This document shows, in pieces, positions 28,255 through 37,083 of a stretch of 64,000 nt of DNA. The notes beneath the pieces were generated by a model that did not search any database, had not been told where the DNA came from, and saw nothing but the letters and a program-made list of their open reading frames with translations. Position 1 is the first letter of the stretch. Every line of letters begins with the position of its first letter. This DNA is from Bifidobacterium oedipodis (GTDB lineage: Bacteria > Actinomycetota > Actinomycetes > Actinomycetales > Bifidobacteriaceae): positions 620,001 through 684,000 of the forward strand of contig NZ_JAAIII010000001.1 of assembly GCF_012932425.1 (NCBI RefSeq), written 5' to 3'. Position numbers and translations under genes: made by a program.

Positions 28255-28701
28255 TCACTCGGCCACGACCTTCACGAAGAAGGAAGCGGTGATTTCCGGG
28301 TGGAGGGCCACCTTGGCGGGGAAGTCGCCGGTGGTCTTGATGGTCTCGACCTCGATGGCCTTCGGGTTGACGGCGGCCTTGGAGGACAGCGCGATGGCGA
28401 TCTTCTCGGCGGAGATGCCACCGAACAGCTTGCCGGACTCGGAGACCTTGGCGGCGATTTCGACGGTGGTGCCCTCGATGGCGTCCTTGGCGGCGATAGC
28501 CTCTTCGCGGGTGGCGACGGCCTTGGCCAGACGGGCGCGCTTCATGGCGACGATCTGGGCTTCGGCGCCCTTGCTCCACGCGAACGCAAGGTTCTGCGGG
28601 AACAGGTAGTTGCGGGCGTAGCCGGACTTCACGTCGACGACGTCGCCGGGGTGGCCCAGGTTGGGCACGTTCTTGGTGAGAATAACCTTGGTTTCAGCCA
28701 T
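28255..28701 (-). CDS. rplI: 50S ribosomal protein L9
   Basis: This 148-residue protein of the large subunit has the L9 signature [21 protein letters not shown] (read as [14 protein letters not shown] then LFPQNLA) at residues 19-39. A long connecting helix rich in Ala, Lys and Arg follows, then the C-terminal RNA-binding domain with [13 protein letters not shown]. It is the last gene of the rpsF-ssb-rpsR-rplI operon, a conserved order. Confidence 0.97.
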   Translation of the reverse strand: MAETKVILTKNVPNLGHPGDVVDVKSGYARNYLFPQNLAFAWSKGAEAQIVAMKRARLAKAVATREEAIAAKDAIEGTTVEIAAKVSESGKLFGGISAEKIAIALSSKAAVNPKAIEVETIKTTGDFPAKVALHPEITASFFVKVVAE

Positions 28702-28720
28702 TGTTCAAAGCCTTCCTGAC

Positions 28721-28969
28721 TCAGCGACCCGAGGTGGCGTACGGCAGCAGGGCCATCTCGCGGGCGTTCTTGATGGCCTTGGAGATCTCGCGCTGCTCCT
28801 GCACGGTCACGCCGGTGATACGACGGGAGCGGATCTTGCCGCGATCGGAGATGAACTTGCGCAGCAGCGCGACGTCCTTGTAATCGATCTCGGTGACCTT
28901 GGCGGTCTTCAGGGGGTTCGGCTTCTTCTTGAACGGCTTGACCGGCGGTTGCGGCCTCTTGCGTGACAT
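28721..28969 (-). CDS. rpsR: 30S ribosomal protein S18
   Basis: This 82-residue small-subunit protein has the S18 core [19 protein letters not shown] followed by [20 protein letters not shown]. The N-terminal extension is basic and Pro-rich ([18 protein letters not shown]). The ATG at 28969 follows AAGGAGAACATC. The frame is open further upstream but that part overlaps ssb and is not protein-like. S18 pairs with S6, encoded two genes upstream. Confidence 0.97.
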   Translation of the reverse strand: MSRKRPQPPVKPFKKKPNPLKTAKVTEIDYKDVALLRKFISDRGKIRSRRITGVTVQEQREISKAIKNAREMALLPYATSGR

Positions 28970-29049
28970 GATGTTCTCCTTAAATCTTGAAATGTGCTTG
29001 GCGCTGCACGCGCCATGGGAGGTTCCCGGCAGGTGGGTTCCGGGATCCG

Positions 29050-29697
29050 TCAGAACTCGGGCTCGTTGTCGTCCCCGCCGAAATCGGAGGAGGCACCGAA
29101 CGTCGAGAAGCTGCCGGCATCGGAGGATGCGGCGTTGCTCCACGGGTCGACGGCGGGAGCCTGGGCCGGCGGGTTGGATGCGGCGGGCTGGCCGTAGCCG
29201 GCACCACCGGCGTTGTAGCCACCCTGGCCACCCTGGTAGGTGGCGCCGCCGTTGTAGCCGCCCTGGTTGCCGTAGCCCTGCTGGGGCTGGCCACCCTGAT
29301 AGCCGCCGGAGCGTCCCTGGAAGCCGCCCTGCGACTGCTGGCGGGACACCTGCGCGGTGGCATAGCGCAGGGAGGGGCCGATCTCGTCGATCTGCATCTC
29401 CACGACGGTGCGCTGGGAACCGTCCTGCGCCTGGTAGGAACGCTGCTGCAGACGGCCTGTGGCGATCACGCGCATGCCCTTGGACAGCGACTGCGCGCAG
29501 TGGTCGGCCAGATCGCGCCACGCGGAGCAGCGCATGAACAGCGCCTGCCCGTCCTCGAACTGGTTCGTCTGACGATTCCAGTTGCGCGGGGTGGAAGCGA
29601 TCGTGAAGCTGGCCACGGTCGCGCCGCTGCCGAGAGTGCGCAGCTCGGGATCGGCCGTGAGGTTACCCACGATGGTGAGGGTGGTTTCGCCTGCCAT
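29050..29697 (-). CDS. ssb: Single-stranded DNA-binding protein
   Basis: This 215-residue protein has an OB-fold in residues 1-110 ([40 protein letters not shown]). A long Gly/Gln/Tyr-rich linker follows with repeats like [20 protein letters not shown]. The acidic tip (DDNEPEF) recruits replication and repair proteins. It covers single-stranded DNA in the cytoplasm and lies between rpsF and rpsR as usual. Confidence 0.97.
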   Translation of the reverse strand: MAGETTLTIVGNLTADPELRTLGSGATVASFTIASTPRNWNRQTNQFEDGQALFMRCSAWRDLADHCAQSLSKGMRVIATGRLQQRSYQAQDGSQRTVVEMQIDEIGPSLRYATAQVSRQQSQGGFQGRSGGYQGGQPQQGYGNQGGYNGGATYQGGQGGYNAGGAGYGQPAASNPPAQAPAVDPWSNAASSDAGSFSTFGASSDFGGDDNEPEF

Positions 29698-29751
29698 AAC
29701 GTACCTTCTTTACCTACCTACAGCTTGTGCAGCTGAACCGGGCGCCTTGAC

Positions 29752-30045
29752 TCAGGCGTCCTTGCGAAGAATCTTCGTGCGGATCACGGATTCGTTGAGG
29801 TTGAGCACACGGTCAAGCTCGTCGCTCACGGCGGGCTCGCAGGTGTAGGTCACCACAACGTAGTTGCCTTCGGTCTTGCCGGCAATCTCATAGGCAAGCT
29901 TGCGACGGCCCCAGTAATCGGGCTCATCAACGGAACCGCCTTCCTTGGTGACGGTTTCCAGATACTGCTCGGTCAGCTTCTTCAGACCGCGCTCATCCAG
30001 CTCAGGATCGGCGATGAACATCAGTTCGTACTTGTGCGCAGACAT
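29752..30045 (-). CDS. rpsF: 30S ribosomal protein S6
   Basis: This 97-residue protein begins MSAHKYELMFIADPELDERG and contains WGRRKLAYEIAGKTEGNYVV and LNLNESVIRTKILRKDA, all typical for S6. The ATG at 30045 has an excellent CGAAGGAGGTGGGTG leader; the frame reads ten codons further upstream, but without a ribosome binding site. It is the first gene of the operon and binds 16S rRNA with S18. Confidence 0.97.
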   Translation of the reverse strand: MSAHKYELMFIADPELDERGLKKLTEQYLETVTKEGGSVDEPDYWGRRKLAYEIAGKTEGNYVVVTYTCEPAVSDELDRVLNLNESVIRTKILRKDA

Positions 30046-30363
30046 CACCCACCTCCTTCGGACTAGTTCGGCCATGGACGTTCCATGGCAGGAGTGTGTT
30101 TACGCGATGCTTTCATAATGGCAACACGCCGAAGGCGAGTCGCCGGAAAACAACTTTTCAAAGATACAGCGCGGGCCGGACTGAGGTGCTACACTGAAGC
30201 GTTTCGCACAATCCCGCCATCCAGCAGCAGCACAGCGGTCTCATATACCTGTCTTAACAGCGAAATGACCGGCGACACCGTGCGTGCCTGCGACGGGGTG
30301 CTTGTACACTAGTTTGTGGCAAATTTGATGGCTATTTCTCTCAAGTGAAAAGGACGCGAAAGC
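30046..30363. promoter_or_regulatory. Divergent promoter region of rpsF and prs
   Basis: This 318-bp gap has no gene. For rpsF (minus strand) a TTGCCA hexamer and TAAACA about 16 bp later lie near 30098-30125. For prs a -10-like TACACT is at 30305-30310, giving an approximately 50-nt leader. A palindrome (CCATGGACGTTCCATGG, 30073-30089) lies in the rpsF leader. These promoter calls rest on hexamer matches only. Confidence 0.4.
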
Positions 30364-31377
30364 ATGTCGGCGATTCTTGAAGGCACCCCGGATAAACGAC
30401 TCGTATTGGTGACGGGTCGCGCATACCCCGAGCTGGCTGACAAGGTCGCGCAAGTGCTCGGCACCGAGATTTTGGAAACCACGGCGTACGATTTCGCCAA
30501 CGGTGAGATGTACGTGCGCTACACCGAGCCGGTGCGTGGTGCCGACGTATTCGTATTGCAGTGCCATTCGGGCGATATTAATAAGTGGATCATGGAACAG
30601 CTCATCATGATCGACGCCCTGAAACGCGCGTCCGCCAAGTCGATTACCGTGGTCGCTCCGTTCCTGGGCTATTCGCGTCAGGATAAGAAGCACCGCGGCC
30701 GCGAGCCCATCACCGCTCGCCTGATTTTTGATCTGTTCCGCGCCGCCGGCGCCGACCGTATTATGACGGTTGATTTGCATGCCACGCAGGAGCAGGGCTT
30801 CTTCGATGGTCCGGTCGATCACCTGACCGCCACCCCGGTGTTGTTGGATTATGTGCGCGGCGCCCTGCCGTTGGACAACACGACGGTGGTCTCGCCAGAC
30901 GCCGGACGCATCAAGGTTTCCGAGCAGTGGGCCGCCAAGCTGGGCAATCTGCCGCTCGCCTTTATTCATAAGCAGCGCGATATCACGCGCCCGAACCATG
31001 CCGAAGCGCATGGCATCATCGGCGACGTGGACGGCCGCGACTGCGTGGTGGTGGACGATATGATCGACACCGCCGGCACTATTTGCGAGGCTGTGCGCAC
31101 GCTGAACAACGCCGGCGCGAAGTCGGTGACGCTGGTTGCCACCCATGGTCTGCTGTCTGGCCCCGCCGTGGAGCGCCTGAGCAAGTGCGGTGCACGTGAA
31201 ATCGTGCTGATGGACACCGTGCCAGTTCCCGAAGAGAAGCGTCTGCCAAATATGACTGTGCTGTCCGTGGCCCCGCTGCTGGCGGCCGGCATCCGTTCCG
31301 TGTTCGAAGAGGGCTCAGTGGCCATCCTGCTCGACGGCCTGCCCGAAGACATGCGTCCGCGCAATATCTACGCCTGA
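30364..31377 (+). CDS. prs: Ribose-phosphate pyrophosphokinase
   Basis: This 337-residue enzyme makes PRPP from ribose 5-phosphate and ATP for nucleotide, His and Trp synthesis. The flexible-loop and ATP-site segment is FLGYSRQDKKHRGREPITAR. The Mg-binding MTVDLHATQEQGFFDGPVDH is followed by VVSPDAGR, and the PRPP-binding loop is CVVVDDMIDTAGTICEA. The start follows AAAAGGACGCGAAAGC. It has its own promoter and a strong terminator shared with the convergent yggS-like gene. Confidence 0.97.
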   Translation: MSAILEGTPDKRLVLVTGRAYPELADKVAQVLGTEILETTAYDFANGEMYVRYTEPVRGADVFVLQCHSGDINKWIMEQLIMIDALKRASAKSITVVAPFLGYSRQDKKHRGREPITARLIFDLFRAAGADRIMTVDLHATQEQGFFDGPVDHLTATPVLLDYVRGALPLDNTTVVSPDAGRIKVSEQWAAKLGNLPLAFIHKQRDITRPNHAEAHGIIGDVDGRDCVVVDDMIDTAGTICEAVRTLNNAGAKSVTLVATHGLLSGPAVERLSKCGAREIVLMDTVPVPEEKRLPNMTVLSVAPLLAAGIRSVFEEGSVAILLDGLPEDMRPRNIYA

Positions 31378-31451
31378 TTCAAACTGGTTCGAATCTGATA
31401 CACTGATCCCGACCACAAAATCCAAGCCATTACAGCTTGTACATACATATC

Positions 31452-31501
31452 GCAAAAAGACTGTCACCTTCCACATTGCTCGGAAGATGACAGTCTTTTG
31501 C
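31452..31501. terminator. Bidirectional terminator between prs and the yggS-like gene
   Basis: GCAAAAAGACTGTCACCTTCC (31452-31472, given as a 21-base arm ending CC) pairs with GGAAGATGACAGTCTTTTGC (31482-31501). A and T tracts are at both ends, so it can stop both convergent transcripts. Confidence 0.9.
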
Positions 31502-31523
31502 AGTTTCAGATTCTGATTACCAA

Positions 31524-32444
31524 TCAGACGAAGGCGCGTGCGCCGAAGATGGCAGTGCCGACGCGCACGATGCTGGATCCCTCTTCGATGGCGAGGGCCA
31601 TATCCTGCGTCATGCCCATTGACAGTTCGGTGCAATGCTCGGTGCCTTGCGCACCCGATGCGAGAATCTGATCGCGCGTACGACGAAGATGCGCGAATCC
31701 TGCGCGGATCACGTTTTCGTCGTCCACGTGAGCACCAACGGTCATCAGCCCCTGCAATTCAAGGCCGCCCATCGAACCGATGCGCTTGGCCAAGTCGATG
31801 GCATGGCTGGGCTCACACCCCGACTTGCTCGCTTCGCCGGACTCGTTGACTTCCAGCAGCACGCCAACCGTCACCCCGCGCATTGTGGCGCGGCGTGCGA
31901 TTTTCTCCGCCAATTCGATGGAATCCACCGATTCGATGCCATCGACCACGGGCAGTACCTTGCTGATTTTATTGGATTGCAGCTGGCCGATGACATGAAA
32001 TGGAATATGCGTCGCAAGCGCAGCATGTGCGGCGTCGCCGTCAGCTCCCTCCGCAGCAGCAGCGACGGCAGGCGAGGCTTGTACCGGCGCGGAACCCGAC
32101 GGCACACTCGCGCCCAACGAAACCGGCGGCACATCGGCGGTGCAGCCAATGGTAAATCCACGTTCGCTCAGCAACCGCACCAGTCCCGGGGCTTTGACAA
32201 CAATCTCCTGCGGACGGTTCTCGCCGATCATACGCACGCCCGCATCAATGGCGGCCATGATTTCGCCGACATCACGGGTTTTGGTGGCGGCCAGCAGCTT
32301 GACGGAACCGGCCTTGCGCCCGGCCGCCGCCTCCGCTGCGGCGATACGTTCGAGCACATCGTGCACGCCGTCCGCAATCTGCCGCGCGCGCGCCGCATCA
32401 ATCGTCTCGTTGGCGAGATCCTTGTGATCCATATAAGCCGTCAT
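31524..32444 (-). CDS. YggS/PROSC-family pyridoxal-phosphate-binding protein
   Basis: This 306-residue protein has the alanine-racemase N-terminal barrel fold. The PLP Lys is in KLLAATKTRD. Other family motifs are GENRPQEIVVK, HVIGQLQSNKI, LLEVNESGEASKSG, GLMTVGA and ELSMGMTQDMALAIEEGSS. These proteins bind PLP and buffer the cofactor rather than racemising. About 45 residues of Pro/Ala/Ser-rich sequence are inserted before the HVIGQLQSNK motif, making it longer than the usual 230. The ATG at 32444 follows GGGGAG; a GTG/TTG start at 32462 is less likely. Confidence 0.9.
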   Translation of the reverse strand: MTAYMDHKDLANETIDAARARQIADGVHDVLERIAAAEAAAGRKAGSVKLLAATKTRDVGEIMAAIDAGVRMIGENRPQEIVVKAPGLVRLLSERGFTIGCTADVPPVSLGASVPSGSAPVQASPAVAAAAEGADGDAAHAALATHIPFHVIGQLQSNKISKVLPVVDGIESVDSIELAEKIARRATMRGVTVGVLLEVNESGEASKSGCEPSHAIDLAKRIGSMGGLELQGLMTVGAHVDDENVIRAGFAHLRRTRDQILASGAQGTEHCTELSMGMTQDMALAIEEGSSIVRVGTAIFGARAFV

Positions 32445-32515
32445 GTCGTCGCTCCCCTGCATATCAAACCGCCCCTATCGTAATCCCCACCACTGATGTG
32501 CATGCAACAACTGCC

Positions 32516-32696
32516 GATTGACACGGTTCAGCTATCAACTGTCACGATTCAACTGCCGATTAGCACGGTTCGACTGCGGGATTGTTACGTAGGTATATAA
32601 CAATCCTGCAGTCGGACCGTGCAAACGACCAGGCGAAACGTACGAATCGACAGTCGAACCGCATAAATCGACAGGCAAACCGTGCATACCAACAGG
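32516..32696. repeat. Long intergenic palindromic element, copy 2
   Basis: The core arm GCACGGTTCGACTGCGGGAT continues into TGTT (32563-32586). It mirrors AACAATCCTGCAGTCG (32599-32614) plus GACCGTGC around the loop ACGTAGGTATAT. On both sides are degenerate 21-bp units; on the right two consecutive ones start CGACAGTCGAACCGCATAAA and CGACAGGCAAACCGTGCATA. The core and loop match copy 1 at 26616-26653. It ends at the stop codon of the ABC1 kinase gene, again in a gap between two minus-strand genes. Confidence 0.8.
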
Positions 32697-34508
32697 TTAG
32701 CGGCGTTTGGTTTTGCGGCCTTTGAGGTAGATGTCGATGACGATCCACACGCCGAGCGCGAAGGCGACGATATACCCTAGGAATCCCACGATGGGCACGC
32801 CGAAAATAATCGGCTTCATGCCCGCGAAATACACGATGGACGAGCCGACGAACAAACCGACGATAATCAGCGCCATCGTCAGCCTGTTCACCATATCACT
32901 CAGCAGCTGGAATGGCTCTTCGCTGCCGACCAGCTCCATATTCACGCGCAGCTGGCCGCGCGTGAGCATTCGGGAGGCAACCTTCAGCTCGTTCAAGGCC
33001 AGGAGTGTGGAATGCAGCGCCTGATGCCCTTCAACTGCCAGATCCTTGACTTCGTCCTTAACCATCTGCTGCGGTGTTTTTGACGTGGCGATATGTTCGG
33101 AAATGATCTCGATCATATTCACGTCGGGAATGAACTCGTCCAGCAGCCCCTCCAACGTCACCAGCGCGCGCCCCACAGTGGTCACGGTGCTGGGCACTTC
33201 GATGCCATGACGCTGGGCCAGCTGGGTAAGCGAGGTCAGGAACGCCGCCAGATCGAGTTCCGCCAAATCCACGGTGCCGAATTCCTTGACAATGACGTCG
33301 AGGTCGGCCAGCAGCGCCGGATAATCCTCAGGATCAGCCTCGGTGCCCGCGAAACGCAACAGCCCGTCGGCCAGCGCCGGCGAATCCTGCTTGGCTACGG
33401 CGAAAATCATGTCTTTGAGCACGCTGCGCGTACGGCCGTCGAGCCGGCCGGTCATACCCAGATCAATGAGCACGATCTGTCCGTCGCGTACGATGATATT
33501 GCCCGGATGAGGGTCGGCGTGGAAAAAGCCGTCGTCGAGAATCTGCGTGGCGTAATTATCGACGAGTTTGGTGCCGATCTCCTTCAAATCGTAGCCGGCG
33601 GCGATCAGCTGGCCAGGGTGCGAAACGGAGATGCCGTCCACATACTCCATCACCACCACATGTTCGGTGCACAAATCGGTGTATGGGGTCGGGCAGTCCA
33701 TGTAGCGGAACCGTTCGGAGAACCGTTTGAACTCGGCGAGGTTGCGTGCCTCGATCAGGAAGTCCGTTTCCGACTGGAAGGTTTCCCACAGTTCCTCGAC
33801 CACGCCCTTCAAGTCCACGATCTGCGAGGAACGCATCACTTTGGAGGCGGTTTTGGCGATGGAGCGCATAATGGCAACATCCTGTGCCATGGTTTCGCGC
33901 ACGCCGGGCCGCTGCACTTTGATGGCCACGTCTTCGCCGGTGGACAATGTGGCACGATGCACCTGCGCCAAAGAAGCGGAACCCAATGGTTTGGGATCAA
34001 TATGTTCGAAAATCTCGCCTACAGGCCTGCCATATTCGGCTTCCAGCACCTGCAGCACAGTGGAATATGGCATCGGGTCAGCGTCGGCGCGCAGCTTGGC
34101 CAGTTCATCGCAGAAACTTTGCGGCAGCATTTCGGAGCGCATCGACAGAATCTGCCCCACTTTGACGAACGTGGGGCCCAGCGCCTCGAACATCAGACGC
34201 ATTTTCACCGGCGTCAACCCGTGCAGAATGTCGAATCGTTCGACGATGCGCGTAATCTGCGCCAGTCTTTTAATCCTGCTGCGACGCGTCAGATGATAAC
34301 GGCGAGAAAAATCGTCGCGGCGCAGACCGAACAGGGCGATAGTATCGTCCGGAGTAATGCCAGAACGTCCACCGTCGGCACTTGAGGCCGCGGCATTGGC
34401 ACCCGCGCCCCCAGCCTCACGCTGGGCTTTTGCGGGCGTGAGAACCGTATCGACCCTGCTGGAAAGCGGGGTCGATTGCGGCTCTCTGGGTGTTTGTGGG
34501 GAGGTCAC
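32697..34508 (-). CDS. ABC1/UbiB/AarF-family atypical kinase
   Basis: This 603-residue protein has the UbiB-family motifs: KxGQ in TFVKVGQILSMRSEML, the Ala-rich loop LGSASLAQVHRATL, VAIKVQRPGV, the catalytic region FHADPHPGNI and the metal-binding VLIDLGMTGRL. Two hydrophobic spans are at the C-terminus (ALIIVGLFVGSSIVYFAG and VGFLGYIVAFALGVWIVI), typical of membrane-anchored members. The first 65 residues are low complexity. These ATPases/kinases act in lipid and quinone biology; no ubiquinone genes are near. Its start overlaps the stop of the 91-residue gene upstream. Confidence 0.9.
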   Translation of the reverse strand: MTSPQTPREPQSTPLSSRVDTVLTPAKAQREAGGAGANAAASSADGGRSGITPDDTIALFGLRRDDFSRRYHLTRRSRIKRLAQITRIVERFDILHGLTPVKMRLMFEALGPTFVKVGQILSMRSEMLPQSFCDELAKLRADADPMPYSTVLQVLEAEYGRPVGEIFEHIDPKPLGSASLAQVHRATLSTGEDVAIKVQRPGVRETMAQDVAIMRSIAKTASKVMRSSQIVDLKGVVEELWETFQSETDFLIEARNLAEFKRFSERFRYMDCPTPYTDLCTEHVVVMEYVDGISVSHPGQLIAAGYDLKEIGTKLVDNYATQILDDGFFHADPHPGNIIVRDGQIVLIDLGMTGRLDGRTRSVLKDMIFAVAKQDSPALADGLLRFAGTEADPEDYPALLADLDVIVKEFGTVDLAELDLAAFLTSLTQLAQRHGIEVPSTVTTVGRALVTLEGLLDEFIPDVNMIEIISEHIATSKTPQQMVKDEVKDLAVEGHQALHSTLLALNELKVASRMLTRGQLRVNMELVGSEEPFQLLSDMVNRLTMALIIVGLFVGSSIVYFAGMKPIIFGVPIVGFLGYIVAFALGVWIVIDIYLKGRKTKRR

Positions 34509-34780
34509 TCGGCCTTATCCTCGGCATCCTCGGCGGGCTTGGCGTCCGTCGTCTCAGCCTGCTCCTTGGCGGCGTCATCCTTGTTGGCGTCGTTGACCAG
34601 CGATTCGCCGACCTTGCGCTTGAGCTCGGTGTTCAGAGCCTTGCCCTGCTCCACCGTCAGCTCACCCTTCTTGACCAGATCCTCAACGATTTCGTTACCT
34701 TTTTCGTAACCGGTGGCCAGGGCACCGATGCCCGCCAGCATGACCTTGCGCAGGCCCTCTCCCAGATCGAAATCAGCCAT
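34505..34780 (-). CDS. Small phasin-like protein
   Basis: This 91-residue protein starts MADFDLGEGLRKVMLAGIGA. It is helical and amphipathic in its first 55 residues (LATGYEKGNEIVEDLVKKGE, LTVEQGKALN) and ends in an acidic Lys/Glu/Asp/Ala tail. It resembles phasin-like or poly(hydroxyalkanoate)-granule-like small proteins often found beside ABC1 kinases. The ribosome binding site is AAGGAGGGTTATC. The stop overlaps the ABC1 gene start (ATGA-type, 34505-34508), so it is probably a functional partner. Confidence 0.75.
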   Translation of the reverse strand: MADFDLGEGLRKVMLAGIGALATGYEKGNEIVEDLVKKGELTVEQGKALNTELKRKVGESLVNDANKDDAAKEQAETTDAKPAEDAEDKAE

Positions 34781-34923
34781 GATAACCCTCCTTCGCGTGG
34801 GTTTGGCGCGACCGGGGTGGCCGCGTCCTTAGCTACCTAGACTACCGCAGCGGCAGCGCGGTGTGCATTAAGCCGTTGGAATGATTCCGTCGCATTATGC
34901 GCTGCCAATACACCGCGACACGA

Positions 34924-35676
34924 TTAGCGCGGGCGGGCTGCGGCAGTTCGACGCGCGGCAGCGGCAGTTTCGTCCAAGTGCGCCAGTGCCGCGGCCTGTT
35001 CAGGGGTTTGGTCGGAGGCATCGAAACTGCCATAACGTCGGGTTGCGGCGGTTTCGATAAGAAAATCGCTGATTGCGGGGTTTTTGGGCAGTAGCGAGCC
35101 GTGCATATACGTGCCGATGACGTTGTTCACGCGCGCGCCCTCGGTATGATCCTCACCGTTGTTGCCGCAACCGTCGGCGTCAACATGCCCCAGCGGACGG
35201 GTGCCGTCGCGCAGGAAGGTCTGCCCGGAATGATTCTCGTAGCCGATCACATCGCCGAATTGGTCGCTGTGTTCCACCAGATTGCCGATCATGCGCACAT
35301 CTTGGCCCACGGTATACGCGCCGATGACGCCGATACCGTCCAGTTTGGTGCCATCCACGGTTTCGAAGTATTCGCCGAACAGCTGGTATAGGCCGCAGAT
35401 CATCAGCATGGGAACACCGTCGCCCGCCAACGAGCGCAGCAGATCGGCACGGCTGTAGAAGTCGTCGATGATCTTTTTCTGCCCGGTGTCTTGCCCGCCG
35501 CCGCCAAGAATCATATCGACATGCCCAGGCCAGTCGTCACCCTGATTGTATTGGTGGATCACCGGCTCATAGCCGTAGAGTTCCAGTCGGCGGCGAATCG
35601 TAAGCACGTTGCCGGAATCGCCGTAGATGTTCATATCCTTTGGGTAGAGGGACATGACGTCAATCTGCTTGGTCAT
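34924..35676 (-). CDS. gatD: Lipid II isoglutaminyl synthase, glutaminase subunit GatD
   Basis: This 250-residue class I glutamine amidotransferase of the CobB/CobQ type is the partner of MurT. Catalytic Cys is in PMLMICGLYQLFGEYF, and the His is in IGTYMHGSLLPKNP. The start LYPKDMNIYGDSGNVLTIRR matches GatD/CobQ-like proteins. It supplies ammonia to amidate the D-Glu of the peptidoglycan stem peptide. It is encoded after murT, 62 bp away. The C-terminal tail is Ala/Arg-rich. Confidence 0.9.
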   Translation of the reverse strand: MTKQIDVMSLYPKDMNIYGDSGNVLTIRRRLELYGYEPVIHQYNQGDDWPGHVDMILGGGGQDTGQKKIIDDFYSRADLLRSLAGDGVPMLMICGLYQLFGEYFETVDGTKLDGIGVIGAYTVGQDVRMIGNLVEHSDQFGDVIGYENHSGQTFLRDGTRPLGHVDADGCGNNGEDHTEGARVNNVIGTYMHGSLLPKNPAISDFLIETAATRRYGSFDASDQTPEQAAALAHLDETAAAARRTAAARPR

Positions 35677-35738
35677 TGTTTGTTCTCCGGCTTGTCTGTT
35701 GGTTTCCAGCGTTTCATTGTCAGCGTTGTTTCCAGCTA

Positions 35739-37082
35739 TCAGCGCCCTACGCCCGCGTCCGCAACATGGGTGATGCGCCCGAGTATCGCACGGATTTTGA
35801 GCATGGCAGTGTAAGTGCAGTAGATGTGCTTGGGTACGCCGGGATGCCCGGCGACGAATGCGTCAACGGCCTGTTCCAAGTCGGGTTCAACGGTGGCGAC
35901 CGGCACTTGGTCGTATTCCAGACGCAGGGCCATATCCCAGGCGCGCACGCCGGATACCATGCTCACGCCGCCGGAGCGCAGACTGGTGAAGTCCACATCC
36001 CACAGCCAGCTCATGTCACGCCCGTCGGCGTATTCGTCGTTAATGGCGATCATGGTGTCCGCGCCGGAAGCATCGAAGCTGGCCAGCGATAGGCGGAAGC
36101 CCATCGGATTCTTGACCAGCAGCAGTTCGACCGGCGAGCCGTTCACGTCAATGATTTCGCCGCGGCCGAATGCCGGGGTGACGCGGGAGGCCGCGCGAAC
36201 AAGCGCGGCGGCATCGGCACCGCCCTTGGCATCGGTTATCACAGCGCGCGCCACGGCGAGCGCGGCGGCGGCGTTGTACAGGTTGTAGACGCCTTCCAGC
36301 TTGACGGAAGTGGCGTGTTCCTTGCTATCCATCAGGAATGTGGCTTGATGGTCGCCAACAGCGACAAGGGTTACATCGGCGGGCAGTTTGGTAGTGCCGG
36401 CAGTGCTATCCGTCTGAGCATCTGCTTGCGCACCACCCTGCCCCTGAACCTCGGCGCTAACTGTGGTGGTCATATCGTCATCGGAGGGGAAGTAGCGTCG
36501 CAACCCGTCAGCCAAGCCGAAGTAGCGCACCTGCGTGCCGGCCGGCACCACGTCGGCGAGCGCGGCGATGCGCGGATCCTCACGGTTGAGCACCACGGTG
36601 CCGCTGGTCGCCGCGGCGACGTGGCTGAGCAGTTTGGCGGTGGTGTCGATTTCGCCGAAGCGATCCAGCTGGTCGCGCATCACGTTGAGCAGCAGGGCAT
36701 AGCGCGGGTGCACCTGGCGCACGAAATGCACGGCGTAGGCTTCGTCCAGTTCCAGCACGGCGATATCGGCGTCCAATGTGCCGCCCAGCGAGACTTCGGC
36801 GAGCAGTGCGGAGACCACGCCGCGCGTGAAGTTCGAACCGGTGGGGTTGGTGAATACCTTCAACCCTAGGTCGGCGAGCATGGAGGCGACCATGCGGGTG
36901 GTGGTGGTTTTGCCGTTCGTGCCGGAGACGAGCACCACGCCAAGGGGCAGCTGACCGAGTGTACGGGCCAGGAATCCGGGGTCGATCTGCTCGACTATTT
37001 TGCCGGGGAATGCCGAGCCGCCGTGTTTGGTGACGCGCAGTCCCCAGCGGATGAATTTGCCGATTGCAGCTGTAGCGAACAT
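35739..37082 (-). CDS. murT: Lipid II isoglutaminyl synthase, MurT subunit
   Basis: This 447-residue Mur-ligase-type protein activates the D-isoglutamate carboxyl of lipid II with ATP for amidation by GatD. The P-loop is VLVSGTNGKTTTTRMVASML. Central-domain motifs are NPTGSNFTRG, LELDEAYAV and LLNVMRDQLDRFGEID. The C-terminal DUF1727 region includes LLLVKNPMGFRLSLAS and WLWDVDF. The zinc-ribbon Cys residues known from staphylococcal and streptococcal MurT are absent: the only Cys is in HIYCTYTAM. The ATG at 37082 comes one base after the dnaB stop. Confidence 0.92.
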   Translation of the reverse strand: MFATAAIGKFIRWGLRVTKHGGSAFPGKIVEQIDPGFLARTLGQLPLGVVLVSGTNGKTTTTRMVASMLADLGLKVFTNPTGSNFTRGVVSALLAEVSLGGTLDADIAVLELDEAYAVHFVRQVHPRYALLLNVMRDQLDRFGEIDTTAKLLSHVAAATSGTVVLNREDPRIAALADVVPAGTQVRYFGLADGLRRYFPSDDDMTTTVSAEVQGQGGAQADAQTDSTAGTTKLPADVTLVAVGDHQATFLMDSKEHATSVKLEGVYNLYNAAAALAVARAVITDAKGGADAAALVRAASRVTPAFGRGEIIDVNGSPVELLLVKNPMGFRLSLASFDASGADTMIAINDEYADGRDMSWLWDVDFTSLRSGGVSMVSGVRAWDMALRLEYDQVPVATVEPDLEQAVDAFVAGHPGVPKHIYCTYTAMLKIRAILGRITHVADAGVGR

Positions 37083-37083
37083 G

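Noticed and set aside
33093..34385. 430-codon plus-strand open frame across the ABC1 kinase gene
   Set aside because: Antisense shadow of a gene with clear UbiB-family motifs.
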